Part shown: piece by piece, positions 12,314 through 24,816 of the stretch
Layout of the letters: every line of letters starts with the position of its first letter
Position numbering within the stretch: position 1 is the first letter of the stretch
NCBI GenBank assembly: GCA_032629725.1
Contig: JAFEVB010000025.1
Location: 124,001-188,000 of the forward strand
Origin: Gremmenia infestans
Taxonomy: Eukaryota > Ascomycota > Leotiomycetes > Helotiales > Hamatocanthoscyphaceae
DNA length: 64,000 bases
Direction of reading: 5' to 3'
The notes under the pieces: generated by a model
The model's database searches: none
What the model was told of the DNA's origin: nothing
What the model saw: the letters and a program-made list of their open reading frames with translations, nothing else
Position numbers and translations under genes: made by a program

Positions 12314-13988
12314 TCATAGTACAGCATCCTGCCTGGCGTCTGGAACCTCACAGTAGCCAGGAAGACAAATGCCCTTCTTTGCATTTGCAGCAGCCACTTC
12401 CAACCATATGCCAACAGCTTTCAATAGACGGTCTATATCCTCTGAAGAGCCAAGATCTAGAAGGACCTGCCCATTCGCAATACGGGTCATATTGATTCCA
12501 GAGGCGAGGATAGACAGAGGCTCTGGGACCTTCTCTTTGGGAGCAGAGGCGCTGATATCCGTCAAGAATTTAGTACCCAGATAGGGATCTGCAGCAACTG
12601 TAGATACAGGCTTTTATTAGTGATCAATTCTCTCATTGCTGTAGGTTTTAGGGTGGTGGATTTACATGGTCTTCCCATCCCGCACCCCGAGCATACCCTT
12701 TCAACTAGAGCCGCCTGCATGCCTCTAAAGACCGTCAGTATTGGAATTTTTGTTGAGCAGTTGCCAGCAGAGGGTATTTATTGACTTACTTGCTACTCCG
12801 GAATCCACCTGTCAAGTATACCAGAGTCTTCTTTTCATCCAGTGCCGGTGTGATTAGCTTCGCAAACTCGAAGAAAAAGGCTTCGCGCTTGATGGTACTC
12901 TCCCTCTTATGCGAGAATTCAAGTTCTTCATAGGTACCCCCGCTCAACTCGACAAAATCAACTTTAGCCTCTTGAAGCTGCACACAGAGATCGCGGCAAT
13001 CCTCAACTGTAAAGCCATCCATAAACTCTACGGAGTTAAGCTTTACGGAGACGGAGAACCGAGAATCCTCTACTTTTCTCTTGATTGCTTCAACTATCTC
13101 AAAAAGGAAACGTGCGCGATTGGTGATGGAGCCGTTGTACTCGTCAGTCTACTTAGAAAGTAAGCAGATATAAATAGCTCTCAACTGTCGACTGACATAC
13201 TCTTATATTGGTTCGTTTGGACAGGAATTGTCCGATGAGGTAGCCATGAGCAGCATGGAGTTGAACACCATCAAATCCTGCTTTGTGGCAAAGTCGAGAC
13301 GATTCGGCAAATTTCTCCACAATCTCACTGATACCAGCCTTGGTAAGGGCAGTCGGCTTACCGAATGTCATTCCTATACACGGCGTTATTTGCTTGAGCA
13401 AGATAAAGGCTTATCATGTAATCCATACCTACTCTCTCCCCCTCCAGCTGGATCGCGCTGCAACTTACGGGATTCGGCTGCAACAATGAGTTGATCTGAC
13501 GACCGGGATGGTTCAATTGAGCGACACACTAAGAATAAGGATCAAAAAGAATTTTTACCCAAGGGGAATTGGTCTTACCAGGCTTCCGTGCTCTTGAGCT
13601 GCCAGCACCAACTCGTTCAGTTTCTCTATTCGGCCTCCGGAGCTATCCTCTAATATGACATTTCCAGGGACTTCAATATGGTTTCGGTCAATCATAATGT
13701 TGCCTGTAACAATGATTCCCAGATCCCCATTGCCCCAAGTCCTATATAAAGATACCAGCTTAGGCGTCGAAATACCGGATTTAGTATGGTCATCTCTATC
13801 CCAGGTTGCCAGACGCTCAGTCATAGGGGCCTTGTATATAAGTTAGCCCAACGCTTGATTGCCATACGATTTGCAGCCGTCTGCAAAGACCAGAAAATGT
13901 AATGAATATGCACCTTTAACAGCCTGTTCTTCGCTTCACGTTTACTGTTTGGCAGTAAAAGACTGTCACTCAATTTTCTGTCCGCCAT
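12314..13988 (-). CDS. Old Yellow Enzyme family NADH:flavin oxidoreductase, 433 aa
   Basis: FMN enzyme that reduces activated C=C bonds (enones) with NAD(P)H. Seven exons: 13988-13914, 13830-13579, 13528-13429, 13373-13201, 13148-12790, 12724-12666, 12597-12314; the sum is divisible by three and every junction restores family sequence. Seen: KNRLLK-APMTERLA near the start, QLNHPGRQ, the His pair HAAHGYLIGQFLS that binds the carbonyl oxygen, FLSKRTNIRTDEY, SVSVKLNS, DFVELSGGTYE, YLTGGF and GMGRP. The usual YGGS after the Arg/Thr stretch is YNGS. Its ATG is divergent from the P450 start, 628 bp away. In this setting it would saturate an enone before or after ketone formation; that is inference. 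Confidence 0.9.
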
Positions 13989-14616
13989 GTTCGCTGGCCC
14001 GTAGCTCTAGGATAGAGGTCTTTGGTGAGTGTAAGACAAGTTTTCCGTTAACGACGTGGAGGCTATTGATAAGGGAATGCTGGGTATAATAAAGTGCCCT
14101 AGAGGTCCTCGCGGGTTGAGATAACGCGGTAGCGTCTGGAACTATATCAATAGGTGCATATGACTAGTAGCACTTTCCCCGGAAAATTGCTGATCCTTAC
14201 ATATTTCCTGAATAGGAAAGTACTTACTACTAATGTAATGCAACGTCTTCGCCGAAGCTTACCGCGGACTTGGACAATGGGGGTCGGAGTTGGGTGTTGG
14301 AAAGGGGGCTTTTCAAGCCGCCGTTCTTGTTGCCCCGGGCCCGAGACCCGACGAAACCCCCACACTTCGGCTTACCCCATATTTGTACCCCGCGTTTTTA
14401 TACATCCATAGAATTTTGTATGGAGTATGGGGTATATGCTGTATGCCGTAAACGGCTCCCTGAAGAGCTATTTATACATATTTCATATATTAAGCTGTTG
14501 TGCATGTTACACATCCAAGTCACTTGCAAATTCATAACGAAAGCAAACCCAGATAAAACTGAACCACAACCAGCCATAAATACCCTTTGCTCGCCGGAAA
14601 ACCACTGAGATTTATC
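13989..14616. promoter_or_regulatory. Divergent promoter, Old Yellow Enzyme / P450, with one CCGCGG
   Basis: The 628-bp spacer between two outward-reading genes carries ACCGCGGAC at 14261-14269. It is related to the boxes found upstream of the BVMO, the SDR pair and a hydrolase, but lacks the full YCCGCGGRT form. Confidence 0.4.
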
Positions 14617-16628
14617 ATGGCAGTGTTATTCTCTGTCCCTCTTGCTGTCGTGGCCTTTGCTGCGACAGCTCTACTCGGCCTATATCGATTGCTGCAGATA
14701 GGGAAAAGAGATCCTCGCATGCCAAAAGGACCAAAAACCATTCCAATTCTTGGTAATCTGCATCAGATTCCTGCCACTGGGCTTTTCAAGCAGTGCGTAT
14801 ACCCTACCCCAGAACCACATCTTAGCGAACATGAACTCATGCATAGTCCCGAGGGTTTAGGTTTCGTAACTGGTCTAAGGAATACGGACCGATTTTCACT
14901 CTAAAATTCGGACCCTCCAACGTTATTGTATTATGCGACCGCGAGGCCATTCATCAGCTGCTAGATAAGAAAGGCGCTATCTACTCTGATCGTCCACACG
15001 GATATGTTGGTGACGTACTTACACAGGGTGACCAAGTCGTCCTTTCTCAAATGGACGCGTCGTGGAGAGTAAAGCGAAAGGTCATCGCACACAACTTTTC
15101 TCCTAAGCAGTTGGATGAAAAGCACTGGCAGGTGCAAGAAGCAGAGTACGTTTATATCGAACCCCAATGTCTGGAATCATGCTCATGCCGGGCCCCCAAG
15201 AGCTACTGTGCTTATGAATGATTTACTGGTGAACCCTGACGGGTTTTATAACCATGTCCGCCGATACAACGCTTCCGTTTTCAATATTATAGTTTGGGGG
15301 CATAGAGGGGCCACCTTTGACTCATTCTGGGCTCATGTAAAAAAAGTTGTTTCCTGTCTGATGTCTATATGCTGATTTACTTTTAGACTGTTTACGAAGT
15401 TATGGAAATGGTAAGCTTCTTTGTCCTAGCAGAAGTTGCTGAGTAGTCCTAACTTTTCACGCCAGTGGACCGAAGCAATGGAGCCCGGAGCTAACCCCCC
15501 AGTTGATGATTTCAAGTTCCTGAGACACATCCCAGCTTGGATGGCTTTCTGGAAACGACGTGCTTTGTCGGCCGAAAAGTCCATGACTTCTACCTGGGTT
15601 AAGGCGAGAGGTATTGTTGATCAACGAAGGGCGAAAGGCAATCATAGAAATTCTATTGCTGATACTCTACTTGACGACTACGAGAAGAATGGGTTTCCTA
15701 TGACTCAGCATTCCGTCAATAACTTGTTGGGAGAACTTGTTCAGGGTGGTGCTGATACGACCGCTTCCCATCTCTTAACATTAATTCTCGCTTTTGCAAA
15801 GCATCCAGACGTGCAAAAGAAAGCACAAAAGCAACTTGATAGTGTATGCGGCGTTAAGAGGACCCCTGTGTGGGGTGACTTTGCAGAGTTGCCATATATT
15901 AATTCAATCATCAAGGAAGGAATGAGATGGAGGCCAGCGTAAGCTCGCATTTCTTTGAGTCCTCTCCTATGATTGTCAATTAACAAGTTCTAGGGGTGTA
16001 ACAGGTGTCCCACACCGGACCAGAGAAGGTTCGTAAAACAGCTAATACTGATATGTGTGTATAAACTAATATCATTCCAGATGACTATTACAAAGGAATG
16101 TTCATCCCAAAAGACAGCACAATCTTCGTTGGGACCTGGGCTATTCACCACACGGACAGCAATTACCCGGATCCGGAAAAGTTCAACCCCGAGCGTTACG
16201 AGGGCTTCACCAAACTCGCGAACGACTATGCTGGCAGCAGCGACTGGAAAGGCCGAGATAAGCATACCCCCTCCTGCTGCGTTTTACATGACGGAACCCT
16301 ACCCGAGAAGCAAAACCGACTAACATTGCGGTCTAGTTTACATCATTACGGATACGGCGCTGGCCGGCGCATCTGCCCCGGCATCCACGCTGCAGAGCGC
16401 AACATGTGGCGCATCACGGCGAAGCTGCTCTGGGCCTTTGAGTTCGCCGAGCCGCTCGATCCCGTAACGGGTCAGGTGCAACCGCTCGACGACGAGGCGT
16501 ATCAGTACGGGATCCTGCAGTCACCGTTGCCGTTTAGGATTCGCGTCAAGGTGAGGAGCGAGGCACATGCAGCCGTAATAAAGGCAGAGTTAAATGGCGC
16601 AATGGAGTGCTTGAGTAGATACAGTTGA
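14617..16628 (+). CDS. Cytochrome P450 monooxygenase, 558 aa, 7 exons
   Basis: Heme-thiolate monooxygenase anchored in the ER by an N-terminal hydrophobic segment (residues about 3-25), followed by the proline-rich hinge MPKGPKTIPILGNLH. Exons: 14617-14792, 14861-15145, 15201-15336, 15387-15410 (24 nt), 15466-15938, 15994-16028, 16081-16628. The I-helix has QGGADTT, the K-helix has KEGMRWRP (ExxR), then FNPERYEG, and the heme loop is YGYGAGRRICPG with the Cys ligand and Tyr in place of the first Phe. The protein ends normally after a QYGILQSPLPF beta-region. It is divergent from the Old Yellow Enzyme gene. It probably hydroxylates the pathway substrate, but the CYP family cannot be fixed without a database. 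Confidence 0.92.
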
Positions 16629-17332
16629 GACTTATAACAGCTTAAGGGTAGAGAGTTAGAGAGGGAATAGAGGGAGGGGAACTTGAGCGAATGAGCTATA
16701 CAAGGTTATTAATGTTTGTATCTGCTATAGCTTCTGTGAATTTAATTCTGTTTCTGTAATTTGAAACCTTTATTACACGGTTCTTTGCTTTCTACTCTTA
16801 GGCGATGTGACGGTTATGCTGAAATTTACCGTTGCTTTGAAAACTGAACTATAAAGTACTACTACAGCCGACTCGGTCGAGAATTACTTGAAGATTTTCT
16901 CCACATCACAATTACCTTTTCGATAAGAAGTATTTTCCGTTCTATTCAAAGTACCTACAACTAGTCAGACATTCAACTCTATTGTTCGATACTGAAAATT
17001 AAATATATACAGAGCTCCAGGACCTAGGATACTTTCGCTTGTAGTGTTTGTATTTACTATTCAACCGTGATGCATCAAGTCTCGTGTAAATGTGAAGACA
17101 ATACGGCTAGTGATAACTCCATACCTTTGACTTAAGTAAACCCCTCAATACGTTTGACTTCCGCAAATCCTATAGCACCATTTTCCTTCTCGTCACCAAA
17201 CTTGGAGTCCAAAAGAAGTGCTATTACCCCTTTCCAGCACTCGCACAAATATATTTGTGTACAATTTCGGGTTCACTTGGTAGACCTGTCAGGTCCTTGA
17301 CAGGCTCTCAAATCAAATTTGAATCTTTCAGA
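16629..17332. other. Intergenic, 3' ends of P450 and SDR
   Basis: About 0.7 kb between converging genes. No open frame, repeat or RNA recognised. Confidence 0.6.
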
Positions 17333-18253
17333 CTAAACTACATGGAAAAGCAACCCACCACCATCGATAGGAAGGTGGATGCCAGTGATACCCGACGCTA
17401 AACTTCCTGCCAAGAAGACCACGCCGTTTGCAATCTCAGTGGCCTTCATAAGGCGGTTTGATGGACTTTGTGCCTTTGCTGCCTCTATATACTTGTCCTC
17501 CAAGCCCGAGCCTGTCAACATTGGAGTTTCTACGAACCCCGGACAAATACAATTAATCCTAATTCCTTCTGGTGCAAAATGTCGAGCGTCAACACGAGTC
17601 ATTGATACAACAGCGTGCTTAGATGCGTTGTACGCTGGGAGGGTTCCAAGGACTGCGATTCCATTCATCGAGGCCGTATTAATAATAGAACCCTTTTGAG
17701 CCCGGTGATCACTAAAGATCAGGGGAGTTTGTTCAAGCATCTGCTTAATTTCATATTTTTGGCACAAGAAAACCTGCCCTTGTCAGTAAATTTCCTCTGG
17801 TCCCGATTTGGATAATCAGACTCACTCCCTGGGCATTAATGGAGTTGACGCGGTCGAACGCTTCCACCGACAGATCCGCAGTCTTCGTATTTGTGGCCCC
17901 GACGCCCGCGTTGTTACACGCAAAGTCAAGTCTCCCATAGACCTCGACACATTTTGCAATCATATCCTGGACGGATTGCTTTTCACTGACATTAGCCTTG
18001 AAGAGCGTGGTTTTCGCCTCCGGGGTGTCCTTTTGTATCAGAGCTTGGGTTTCTTCAAGCGCTCCTAGGTTGATGTCGGCTAAGAATAATCGTTTGCAAC
18101 CACTCTTAGCAAACCCAACGGCGGTAGCTTGACCAATGCCTATAATCATAACATTACAATCAGTGATCTGAATTTCAGGATTTATAGAGTGCACAACTCA
18201 CCTGATCCTGCCCCAGTCACCAGGGCAACTCCTGCCTCAATAAGAGGATCCAT
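17333..18253 (-). CDS. Short-chain dehydrogenase/reductase, 268 aa (paralogue of next gene)
   Basis: Classical SDR with exons of 52, 314 and 441 nt: 18253-18202, 18139-17826, 17773-17333. The glycine motif is split by intron 1 (VTGAGSG-IGQAT); Asp ends beta-2 (LFLAD, NAD preference); NNAG, Ser (NTASMNG) and Y-N-A-S-K follow; ICPGFVETPM and PIDGG close the fold. It lies head-to-head with a second SDR whose first two exons have exactly the same lengths, so the pair arose by duplication with inversion. Start chosen at MDPLIEAG: it puts the glycine motif at residue 13, as in the partner. Substrate unknown. Confidence 0.9.
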
Positions 18254-18601
18254 GTTCGTCAAATATATGCCACGAGATCTGAAGTATAATGAGGAAGCTG
18301 TTGAAAGGTCCGTGACAAGTTTGCGAAATGAGGTGTCCTGAGATATTTCACCAGTCGAACAGATATCTTTAGACCGCTGTAGCATTCTTAAATCCTCAGA
18401 AATCCATGCAGCGCTGGCAATCCGCGGGTCGGTAGTCGGGTAATTTGTGCGGGGTACATAGCATAGGCCCAATACTCCGCGATGCAAGCAAGACTGGTCC
18501 TTGCCGATATTTGCTCTTAAAAAGAGGCAGATACATCTGCAGGTTATGATCGAAGTTATAACCGCATTCTAAATTTCTCGATTCCCTATACTCTCTCCAA
18601 A
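18254..18601. promoter_or_regulatory. 348-bp bidirectional promoter between SDR paralogues
   Basis: It carries TCCGCGGGTCGGT at 18421-18433. The 11-mer CGCGGGTCGGT also occurs at 20089-20099 before the second flavin monooxygenase. Both observations are direct; the role as binding site is inferred. Confidence 0.4.
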
Positions 18602-19524
18602 ATGGCGACTTATTTCAAGGACGGTTGTGCTGTTATAACTGGTGCTGCATCTGGTAGATATACTTTCTGTCTATAAGATACCTTTGACTAATCAAGTTTG
18701 TCAGGTATTGGCAGAGAGAGCGCACGTGTCTTTGCTCGCGATGGTTGTGTACGACTCTTTCTTGGCGACCTGTCAATGGATGGGCTCTTAGAGACCAAGA
18801 GTTGGATTCTGTCACAATACCCAACGGCGAAAGTCGAGGTTGCCGTGGTCAACATCGCCGACGAAGAAGCCGTGGAAAGATTTGTCCAGGGCGCTGTTAC
18901 TGCATTTGGTCACATCGACTTTGCTCTAAACGCAGCGGGTTTTGCCCACAAGGCAGCTTCGGTGGTAGATCTTAGTGATGGCGATTGGGAAAAGTCCTAC
19001 CTAGTAAACCTGCGAGGGGTGAGTGGCTTATTTCCAGACTGCTGATATTGAAAATAGAATTGGGTGTATGCTGATGCCATATCTGCTAGACGTTTCTCTG
19101 CGAGCGCGCGTTACTCCGTCAAATGATCCGCCAAAAGCCCCTACCCGGCTACGAATGTCGTGCAAGTATTGTGAATATCACCAGTTTATGTGCAACCATT
19201 TCAATTCCAGGCCTGACAGCATACTCGGCAAGTAAAGGGGGAGTTCTTGGTATGAGTAAGACCGATGCTCTCGATTACGGGCCCGATAAAATCAGAATCA
19301 ACTGCATTGCACCTGGAACTATCGAGACTCCTATGTCTTTGAATTCTTTGGGAGCGGATTATTTGAAAGCAAACGCGAAGCTGGCGCCCTTGAAGCGGAA
19401 TGGTCAACCAGAAGACGTTGCAAATGCTGTCGCTTGGCTTTCATCTCCGCAAGCAGGGTTTATTACCGGTATTACTCTGCCTGTTGATGGAGGATTGAAC
19501 TTACATACTGGTCCACCCGCATAA
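18602..19524 (+). CDS. Short-chain dehydrogenase/reductase, 266 aa (paralogue of previous gene)
   Basis: Exons 18602-18653 (52 nt), 18705-19018 (314 nt) and 19090-19524, mirroring the neighbour. Intron 1 splits ITGAASG-IGRES; Asp follows beta-2 (LFLGD). NAAG, Ser (NITSL), Y-S-A-S-K, CIAPGTIETPM and LPVDGG are present, so the catalytic set is complete. The two paralogues differ in the substrate loop after the Asn motif (GFAHKAASVVDLSDGD here, GVGATNTKTADLSVEA there), so they may act on different steps or stereoisomers. Cytosolic by lack of signal or membrane segments. Confidence 0.9.
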
Positions 19525-20416
19525 GACCATGGTTGTTAGAGCCTGCCATGCTTCCGTCTATAGCTTGTACATGTTCCTACAATGAAATGAAAATTGAAAC
19601 CAATTTATAGTATCCTTTGATCATAAATTTGTGTACTCTACAATATACAACCGATGCGATGAAAAGCCCGTTCGTTGTCTATCTCATCGTGGCCCTCACA
19701 CCCAAACTCCTTCAGCCCCACGTCTACCACGTGGGCCTCCCCCTTTCCTTTCCTTTTTCTCTTTCTCTTTCCTTTTCTCTGTCTCTGTCTCTGTCTATGT
19801 GTGCTGATCCTGCACGTGCTAAGCCAGCATGAATTATACGCTACCACATACTAGTACTGAGTTCCTTTTGGGTTGTGCCGACCCGAGCCGACCCCACAAC
19901 CCCACAACCACAGACCCCTACAACCCCGCACTTCTCCGTAAAAAGGGGTGGAAAAGGGTGAAAAGGGGGTGTAACTAAATTTTTGTATTTTCAGGTACGC
20001 GCGCAAAGCTAGGTAGTTTTACTTGGTATGCATAATATATTCCATGTAGCTTCTTTTTCTCGGCCTAGGATCAGCCGTATCCCGCCAACGCGGGTCGGTC
20101 TAACTCTGACCTAATTAGTACTAAGATACTCCGTACCCTGTAGTTACGTATACCTAGTTACTCCGGACAAATCAGCTCATCGTGTAGCATGTAGGTATAG
20201 TGTGATGTACAGCCGACTTGAAACCCCGGAGTTACCAAGCTCAAGCTCAAGCTCAAGCAAGCTTTAAAGCCCGTTAGGAAATCTGATCTGACCTGTCTGC
20301 AGCAGCTCGCTTTCTGTCTCCTCTCCTCCCACTTCCTACGTGACTGATCTTCTCACTGAAATTCTCAAAGCTTGTCTGTTTCTTTATTTGCAGGAGATTG
20401 CGGAGAGACGTCCATA
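19525..20416. promoter_or_regulatory. Upstream region of second flavin monooxygenase; pyrimidine tract
   Basis: A CT-rich tract (CCTTT and CTCTGT units) runs about 19738-19797. CCCGCCAACGCGGG, a 5-bp inverted pair, lies at 20081-20094, and an AGCTCA triple repeat near 20240-20262. It otherwise holds no gene that I can support. Confidence 0.45.
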
Positions 20417-22841
20417 ATGGATGATCGAGGACATACTGGAAAGCTTACCGTAGCTATTATTGGAGCTGGGTAAGAAACAAACTACCCCGTCAAACGTTCA
20501 TACAACGCCGAGCTAACGCAATTGCCATCTTAGATTCTCTGGCCTCTCCATCGCTCACTACCTGCGGAAGACTGCTGGCTTACAATCCTTTGTGATTTAC
20601 GAAAAGTCGGAGAAAACTAATGGTGGTGCGGGAACGTGGAAAGAAAACACTGTAAGGAAAGAGAACTATGGATCAAAGTTCGAAGCTGACGTGTGTCCTG
20701 ATTTGTAGTACCCTGGCTGTGGTATATACTGACACTGCTCAAATACTATTCCGATTGTAGCTAATGCCAACAGCGTGTGATGTTCCAATTCATCTTTACT
20801 CCTTGAGCTGGGCAAAACGCTGGAATTGGTCAGAGTATCTGCCACTTCAACCCGAGATAGAAAAATGTAGGTGTTTCTCCCAATCATTCACGTGCCTGAG
20901 GTACTGACGCGACGAAGACATAGACGAGACCTCGCAAGAACATGGTCTATACCGGCATATTCAGTTTGCTACGGAACTTGTCGAAGGTGAACCAGTTTGC
21001 AAACCCCTAGTTGTGGCAACTCTGACTTTGGGCTAGCACGATGGATCGAAAAAGAACACATGTGGGAGATGAAATTACGCAATGTCAATGCAGACGACCC
21101 GGAGAATGCTACCTATACGGTCAAACATCATGTGCTGGTCATGGCGTGCGGCCCATTATCCCAACCGCAGATGCCTGAAGGCGTCAAGCTCGATGTCTAC
21201 CAGGGAACGCAATTCCACTCCCAGCAGTGGAGACATGATGTGACTCTGGGTAGGAGAAGTTCCTATTTTCAAATAAAGACCTTGACTGATAAATGTTCTT
21301 GTATTCAGAGAATAAAAAAGTTGCAGTCATCGGCAATGGCTGTTCGGCTACTCAATTCATGCCTATAGTATGCCCCCTACATGCAGTATCATCTTAACCA
21401 GTTGCAAGCTAACGGCATTAAGATTGCCAGAAAGACTAAATCCTTAACTCAATATGTTTCGTCGGCTCAGTGGTATGTTCCTAGAGTTAATCCACTCTAT
21501 ACAGACACACAAAAGAATATGTTTCGATGGATTCCTGGGTACCTGCAATACTATCGATGGCGTTTGGCCTACGCGTTGGAGTCCGAGGCATACAAACTAC
21601 AGGGAGGAGAGGGGCCAGCCAAAATTCGTGCTAATATTGAGGCATACTTTATCGCCCACATGCAAGCTACAGCGCCCAAAAAATACCACGAGAAGTTGAC
21701 CCCAAAGTATCCTGTAAGTAACTCTGTCTGTATGTATGATCTGAAAATAGCATACTGACAAGCGATATTTTAGCTCGGATGCAAACGCCTCGTCTACGAT
21801 TCCAATTATTTCCAAAGCTTGCATGGTGAAAACGTTGATCTGCGCTTCACGAGAGTCACTGATATGTACGAGAAGGGGATCATCGGCGCGGACGGGAGCA
21901 AGCAAGAATATGATGTTGTCATATGGGCCACGGGATTTCTGGGTACTTGATCCGCACATTATGTTCCTAAAAGTGCATCATTGACTGACACCTTCTAGCG
22001 ACTATGCCGTTCGCCAATCTCAAACTGGTTGGTCGTAGTGGTGAGGAGATTCATGACAGATGGAATCGCGAGGGGGCGCCTTCAGCTTATGCCGGCATGG
22101 CAACCCACGACATGCCGAACTTTTGTACGTCGTGTGAATCTGTTACATTCACATCTACTGACCGCATTAGATATGACCACGGGACCAAACACACTCTCTG
22201 GACACTACTCAATAACTACTATTATGTAAGCATGCCTTGCACTCCTTAAGCATTCTTTCCCGCCCATAATGGTAATAGAACATGCCATGACTAACAACCA
22301 TTTCCCATTAGCGAAATACAAGCCCAATGGATCTCACAACTCATCAAGATGCAGCTCGACAACGAGGTCCAGTCATTCGAAGTCACGGAAAGTGCAGACC
22401 ACGGGTACAACGCATGGATCCGGAAAAGAATGGAGCAAATGGTCTGGACGAGCAGCCTATGCAACTCATGGTTCAAGACCAAAACCGGTCTAATCCCCAC
22501 CAACTTCCCCGGCTCAACCCTGTAAGTCCCCCCCTCATATATAATCACGCGCCCATCCATTCCTGTCCTCTGGCTGACTCGGCCACATCAGACTGTACTG
22601 GACAAAAACATACTACCCGAACATGCAACACATCCGACAAGTCGGTGGCACGAAAACAGTGCATGGCACTAGCATATCGCGGGAGGTTACTAAGGGCGTT
22701 CTCACGCTAGTAGCTGTCATCGCGCTAGGCGCTGCAGTGAGGTCGAAGAAGTTGGCCCTCTTTGAGCATTTGGGCAATGCAAAAAAGCTGCTGTATAATA
22801 CATGCCGTGAAACTGTGCTGCAGCTTCGCTCGCTGAGTTAG
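20417..22841 (+). CDS. Flavin-containing / Baeyer-Villiger monooxygenase, 570 aa, 13 exons
   Basis: Second ketone or nucleophile monooxygenase of the island. Exons: 20417-20469, 20534-20651, 20709-20721 (13 nt), 20774-20866, 20924-20986, 21037-21249, 21309-21367, 21423-21713, 21774-21942, 21999-22124, 22171-22225, 22312-22521, 22592-22841. The first Rossmann is AIIGAGFSGLS; then GGAGTWKENTYPGCACDVP; the fingerprint YQGTQFHSQQW fits FxGxxxHxxxW with Tyr first; the second Rossmann is AVIGNGCSATQ; later WATGF and NFYMTTGPNT. A hydrophobic segment (GVLTLVAVIALGAA) near the C-terminus suggests a tail anchor, unlike the first BVMO. Both BVMOs carry a tiny exon that starts exactly at YPGC. Confidence 0.9.
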
Positions 22842-23695
22842 AATATCTATCCCCTATATATATAAGATTGTAGTTTAGGCTTATGCAATTATAAGCTAGT
22901 TTCTTTTGGGGGCATGCATAGTACATAGCTGTGAATCTGTATCCCGTGCAACTGTACCATGATTGGTAGAAGAGATAGATACCAGGGTTATGGTTTATGT
23001 TGCATTTGTTATATCGAGAGAGAAATAGATTTCAAGAAGAGAAATAAATTATTGAGAACGCGTTTACTAAGTAAGTAATAGTAACCGTCTACTATAAACC
23101 CGACTGAAATATCTCGGACACTATGGAACCTACGGCCCTTCACGTGCTCTGATTAGTCAAAGATGTTATATTAGGCTTATAACGAGATCGAAGACACTAG
23201 ACCAGCTATAAATCCACTAAGAGGATTTGGGCTATGAGATAGTGTGGAGGGACAACACAACCGCGGACTCTAGGCTAGGATCTGACTTATAGTTTCATCA
23301 TTGTATAAAGGTATATATTAAAATAAACTGTATAAAAGAGTGTGTTGTATAATAGATGATGATCCAACTTCAGTGAAGTGCCCGATTTTATAAGGTACGA
23401 TGCAGTACTAGCTGCATACCCCACTTCACGTGACATCCCATTTGGTCCCCACCACAATAGGAAGTTGTGTTGAAATTATATCAATACGGCGCTGTGCAAG
23501 ACTCCTAAGCGCTGCTAACTTATTACTACTCAATACAAACGAGCTATCAGCAAGACGGTTTATGACCTTTGTGGCGTAGAGGAGTGCAGTACTCTATAAT
23601 TTGCTTATTTATAATCAATTGAACTCATAATGGGTCTTGAAAGCTTTCCAATAGTAGGTAATCTAACTAGAATTCGTGCACGCAGCTTTCGATAG
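22842..23695. other. Intergenic, AT-rich, possible repeat remnant
   Basis: Lies between the 3' ends of the monooxygenase and a hydrolase. The part around 23165-23360 has an LTR-like feel (starts TGTTATATTAGG, later TGTTGTATAATAG) but no paired ends or target duplication could be set. No gene seen. Confidence 0.4.
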
Positions 23696-24816
23696 CTATG
23701 CTGGAACTAGTGGCCTAGTTGCCTTTTCTGAAACCTGATCCAAGATGTACTCCACGAGCAAAGCATCGCACTGATCTTGAGTTTTGTGGTCACATATCGG
23801 CCAACCCATAGCATATGTATGCATTTGGCCATGCCCAATATGCTCCGTGATGTCCACGCTTGCCTTACGACTCCGGTCAATCCACCTCGTGCTATCACTG
23901 CACAAAATCTCCGTCGGTGCCCAAAATACAAGCTGCGGCGGCATGTTCCCCACGTCCTCTACCAGGGCCGCGGAAATCTCGGGAGTGTCGAAGGGTAGAT
24001 CAGAGGGCCGGAGGAGGTCGTTTGTCGCGTGTGTCGTCTCGTCGTACTGGAACATGAAATCGGAATGCCAGTTGGGGGAATTAATGGTCTCGGCGCCTGT
24101 CATGTCTGTCCAGGGAGAAGATAGAATCCCACACGCAGGCTGGGGCAGATGGGCTTGGTCGCGGATATACAGAAGTGCCAGGAGGGCTAGATTGCCGCCT
24201 GCGGAGTCGCCGGCGAAGACGATCCGTGACGGTAGAACGCCTTGCGAGAGGGCCCATTCGTATAGAGATACGATAGCTGAGCGCTGAGCTGGCCATTTCA
24301 TAGAAGTCGACAGCGCTATTGAAAATCAGCTTCGTCGGGCTAGGCCTAGGATAATAATGGAAGAAAGAAAGAAAGCTACCCACGGTATTGCGGCGCCAAA
24401 AAGATAAAGTTTGCACCCTTTTCTCGCCCATGCTGAATCCACCTCTGGTAATCCTTCCAGTACTGTAGCGGGTGTCCCATCGCCATTCCTCCCCCGTGTA
24501 CATAGATCACCACAGCATCAGCGAGTTTCAGATCGGCCGGTTTCGTGGTGGGGACTACATATGTGGTGAAGCCTGGCGCTTCGATTTTCTGAGCGTCGTG
24601 CTTGGAAGGTTCACTGTACAAGATCTGGGCATTGTGCACAAACGTCGTGCCAATCCAGCTGCGTGCAATATCATTGCGCAGAGAGAGTGGGCGCGATGAG
24701 AAGGGCAAGAAAATGCGTCCGAGGAGTAGACGGACGGTAGCAGAGCTAGCCAGCACGAGAATCTTCAATGAGCTTATGGGGGAAGCAAAAACGACGGCCC
24801 AATTGATAGAAGGCAT
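23696..24816 (-). CDS. Alpha/beta hydrolase (HGGG/GDSAGG esterase type), 350 aa
   Basis: Hormone-sensitive-lipase-like esterase or lactonase. Exons 24816-24384 and 24315-23696; the donor GTGGGT joins LAPQY-PLSTS. Oxyanion motif YVHGGGMAMG near residue 110, nucleophile elbow FAGDSAGGN, a late acidic residue region (PTEILCSDSTRW) and His in GHGQMHTYAM complete the triad. The N-terminus has hydrophobic stretches (residues about 5-35) that may tie it to a membrane. Start set at MPSINWAVV; an in-frame ATG lies 28 codons upstream. Next to two BVMOs, hydrolysis of the formed ester or lactone is the natural guess, not shown. Confidence 0.88.

Noticed and set aside
19738..19797. CT-rich tract as a possible CRISPR-like or structured repeat
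   Set aside because: Simple pyrimidine microsatellite-like DNA, common in fungal promoters; no spacers.
21368..21422. Possible frameshift or 34-nt intron in the second flavin monooxygenase
   Set aside because: Using the AAG acceptor after GCTAAC at 21422 gives a normal 55-nt intron and joins MPI to IARKTKSLTQ in frame.
23157..23380. Solo LTR suggested by TGTTATATTAGG and later TGTTGTATAATAG
   Set aside because: No matching end, no target duplication and no second copy in the window.
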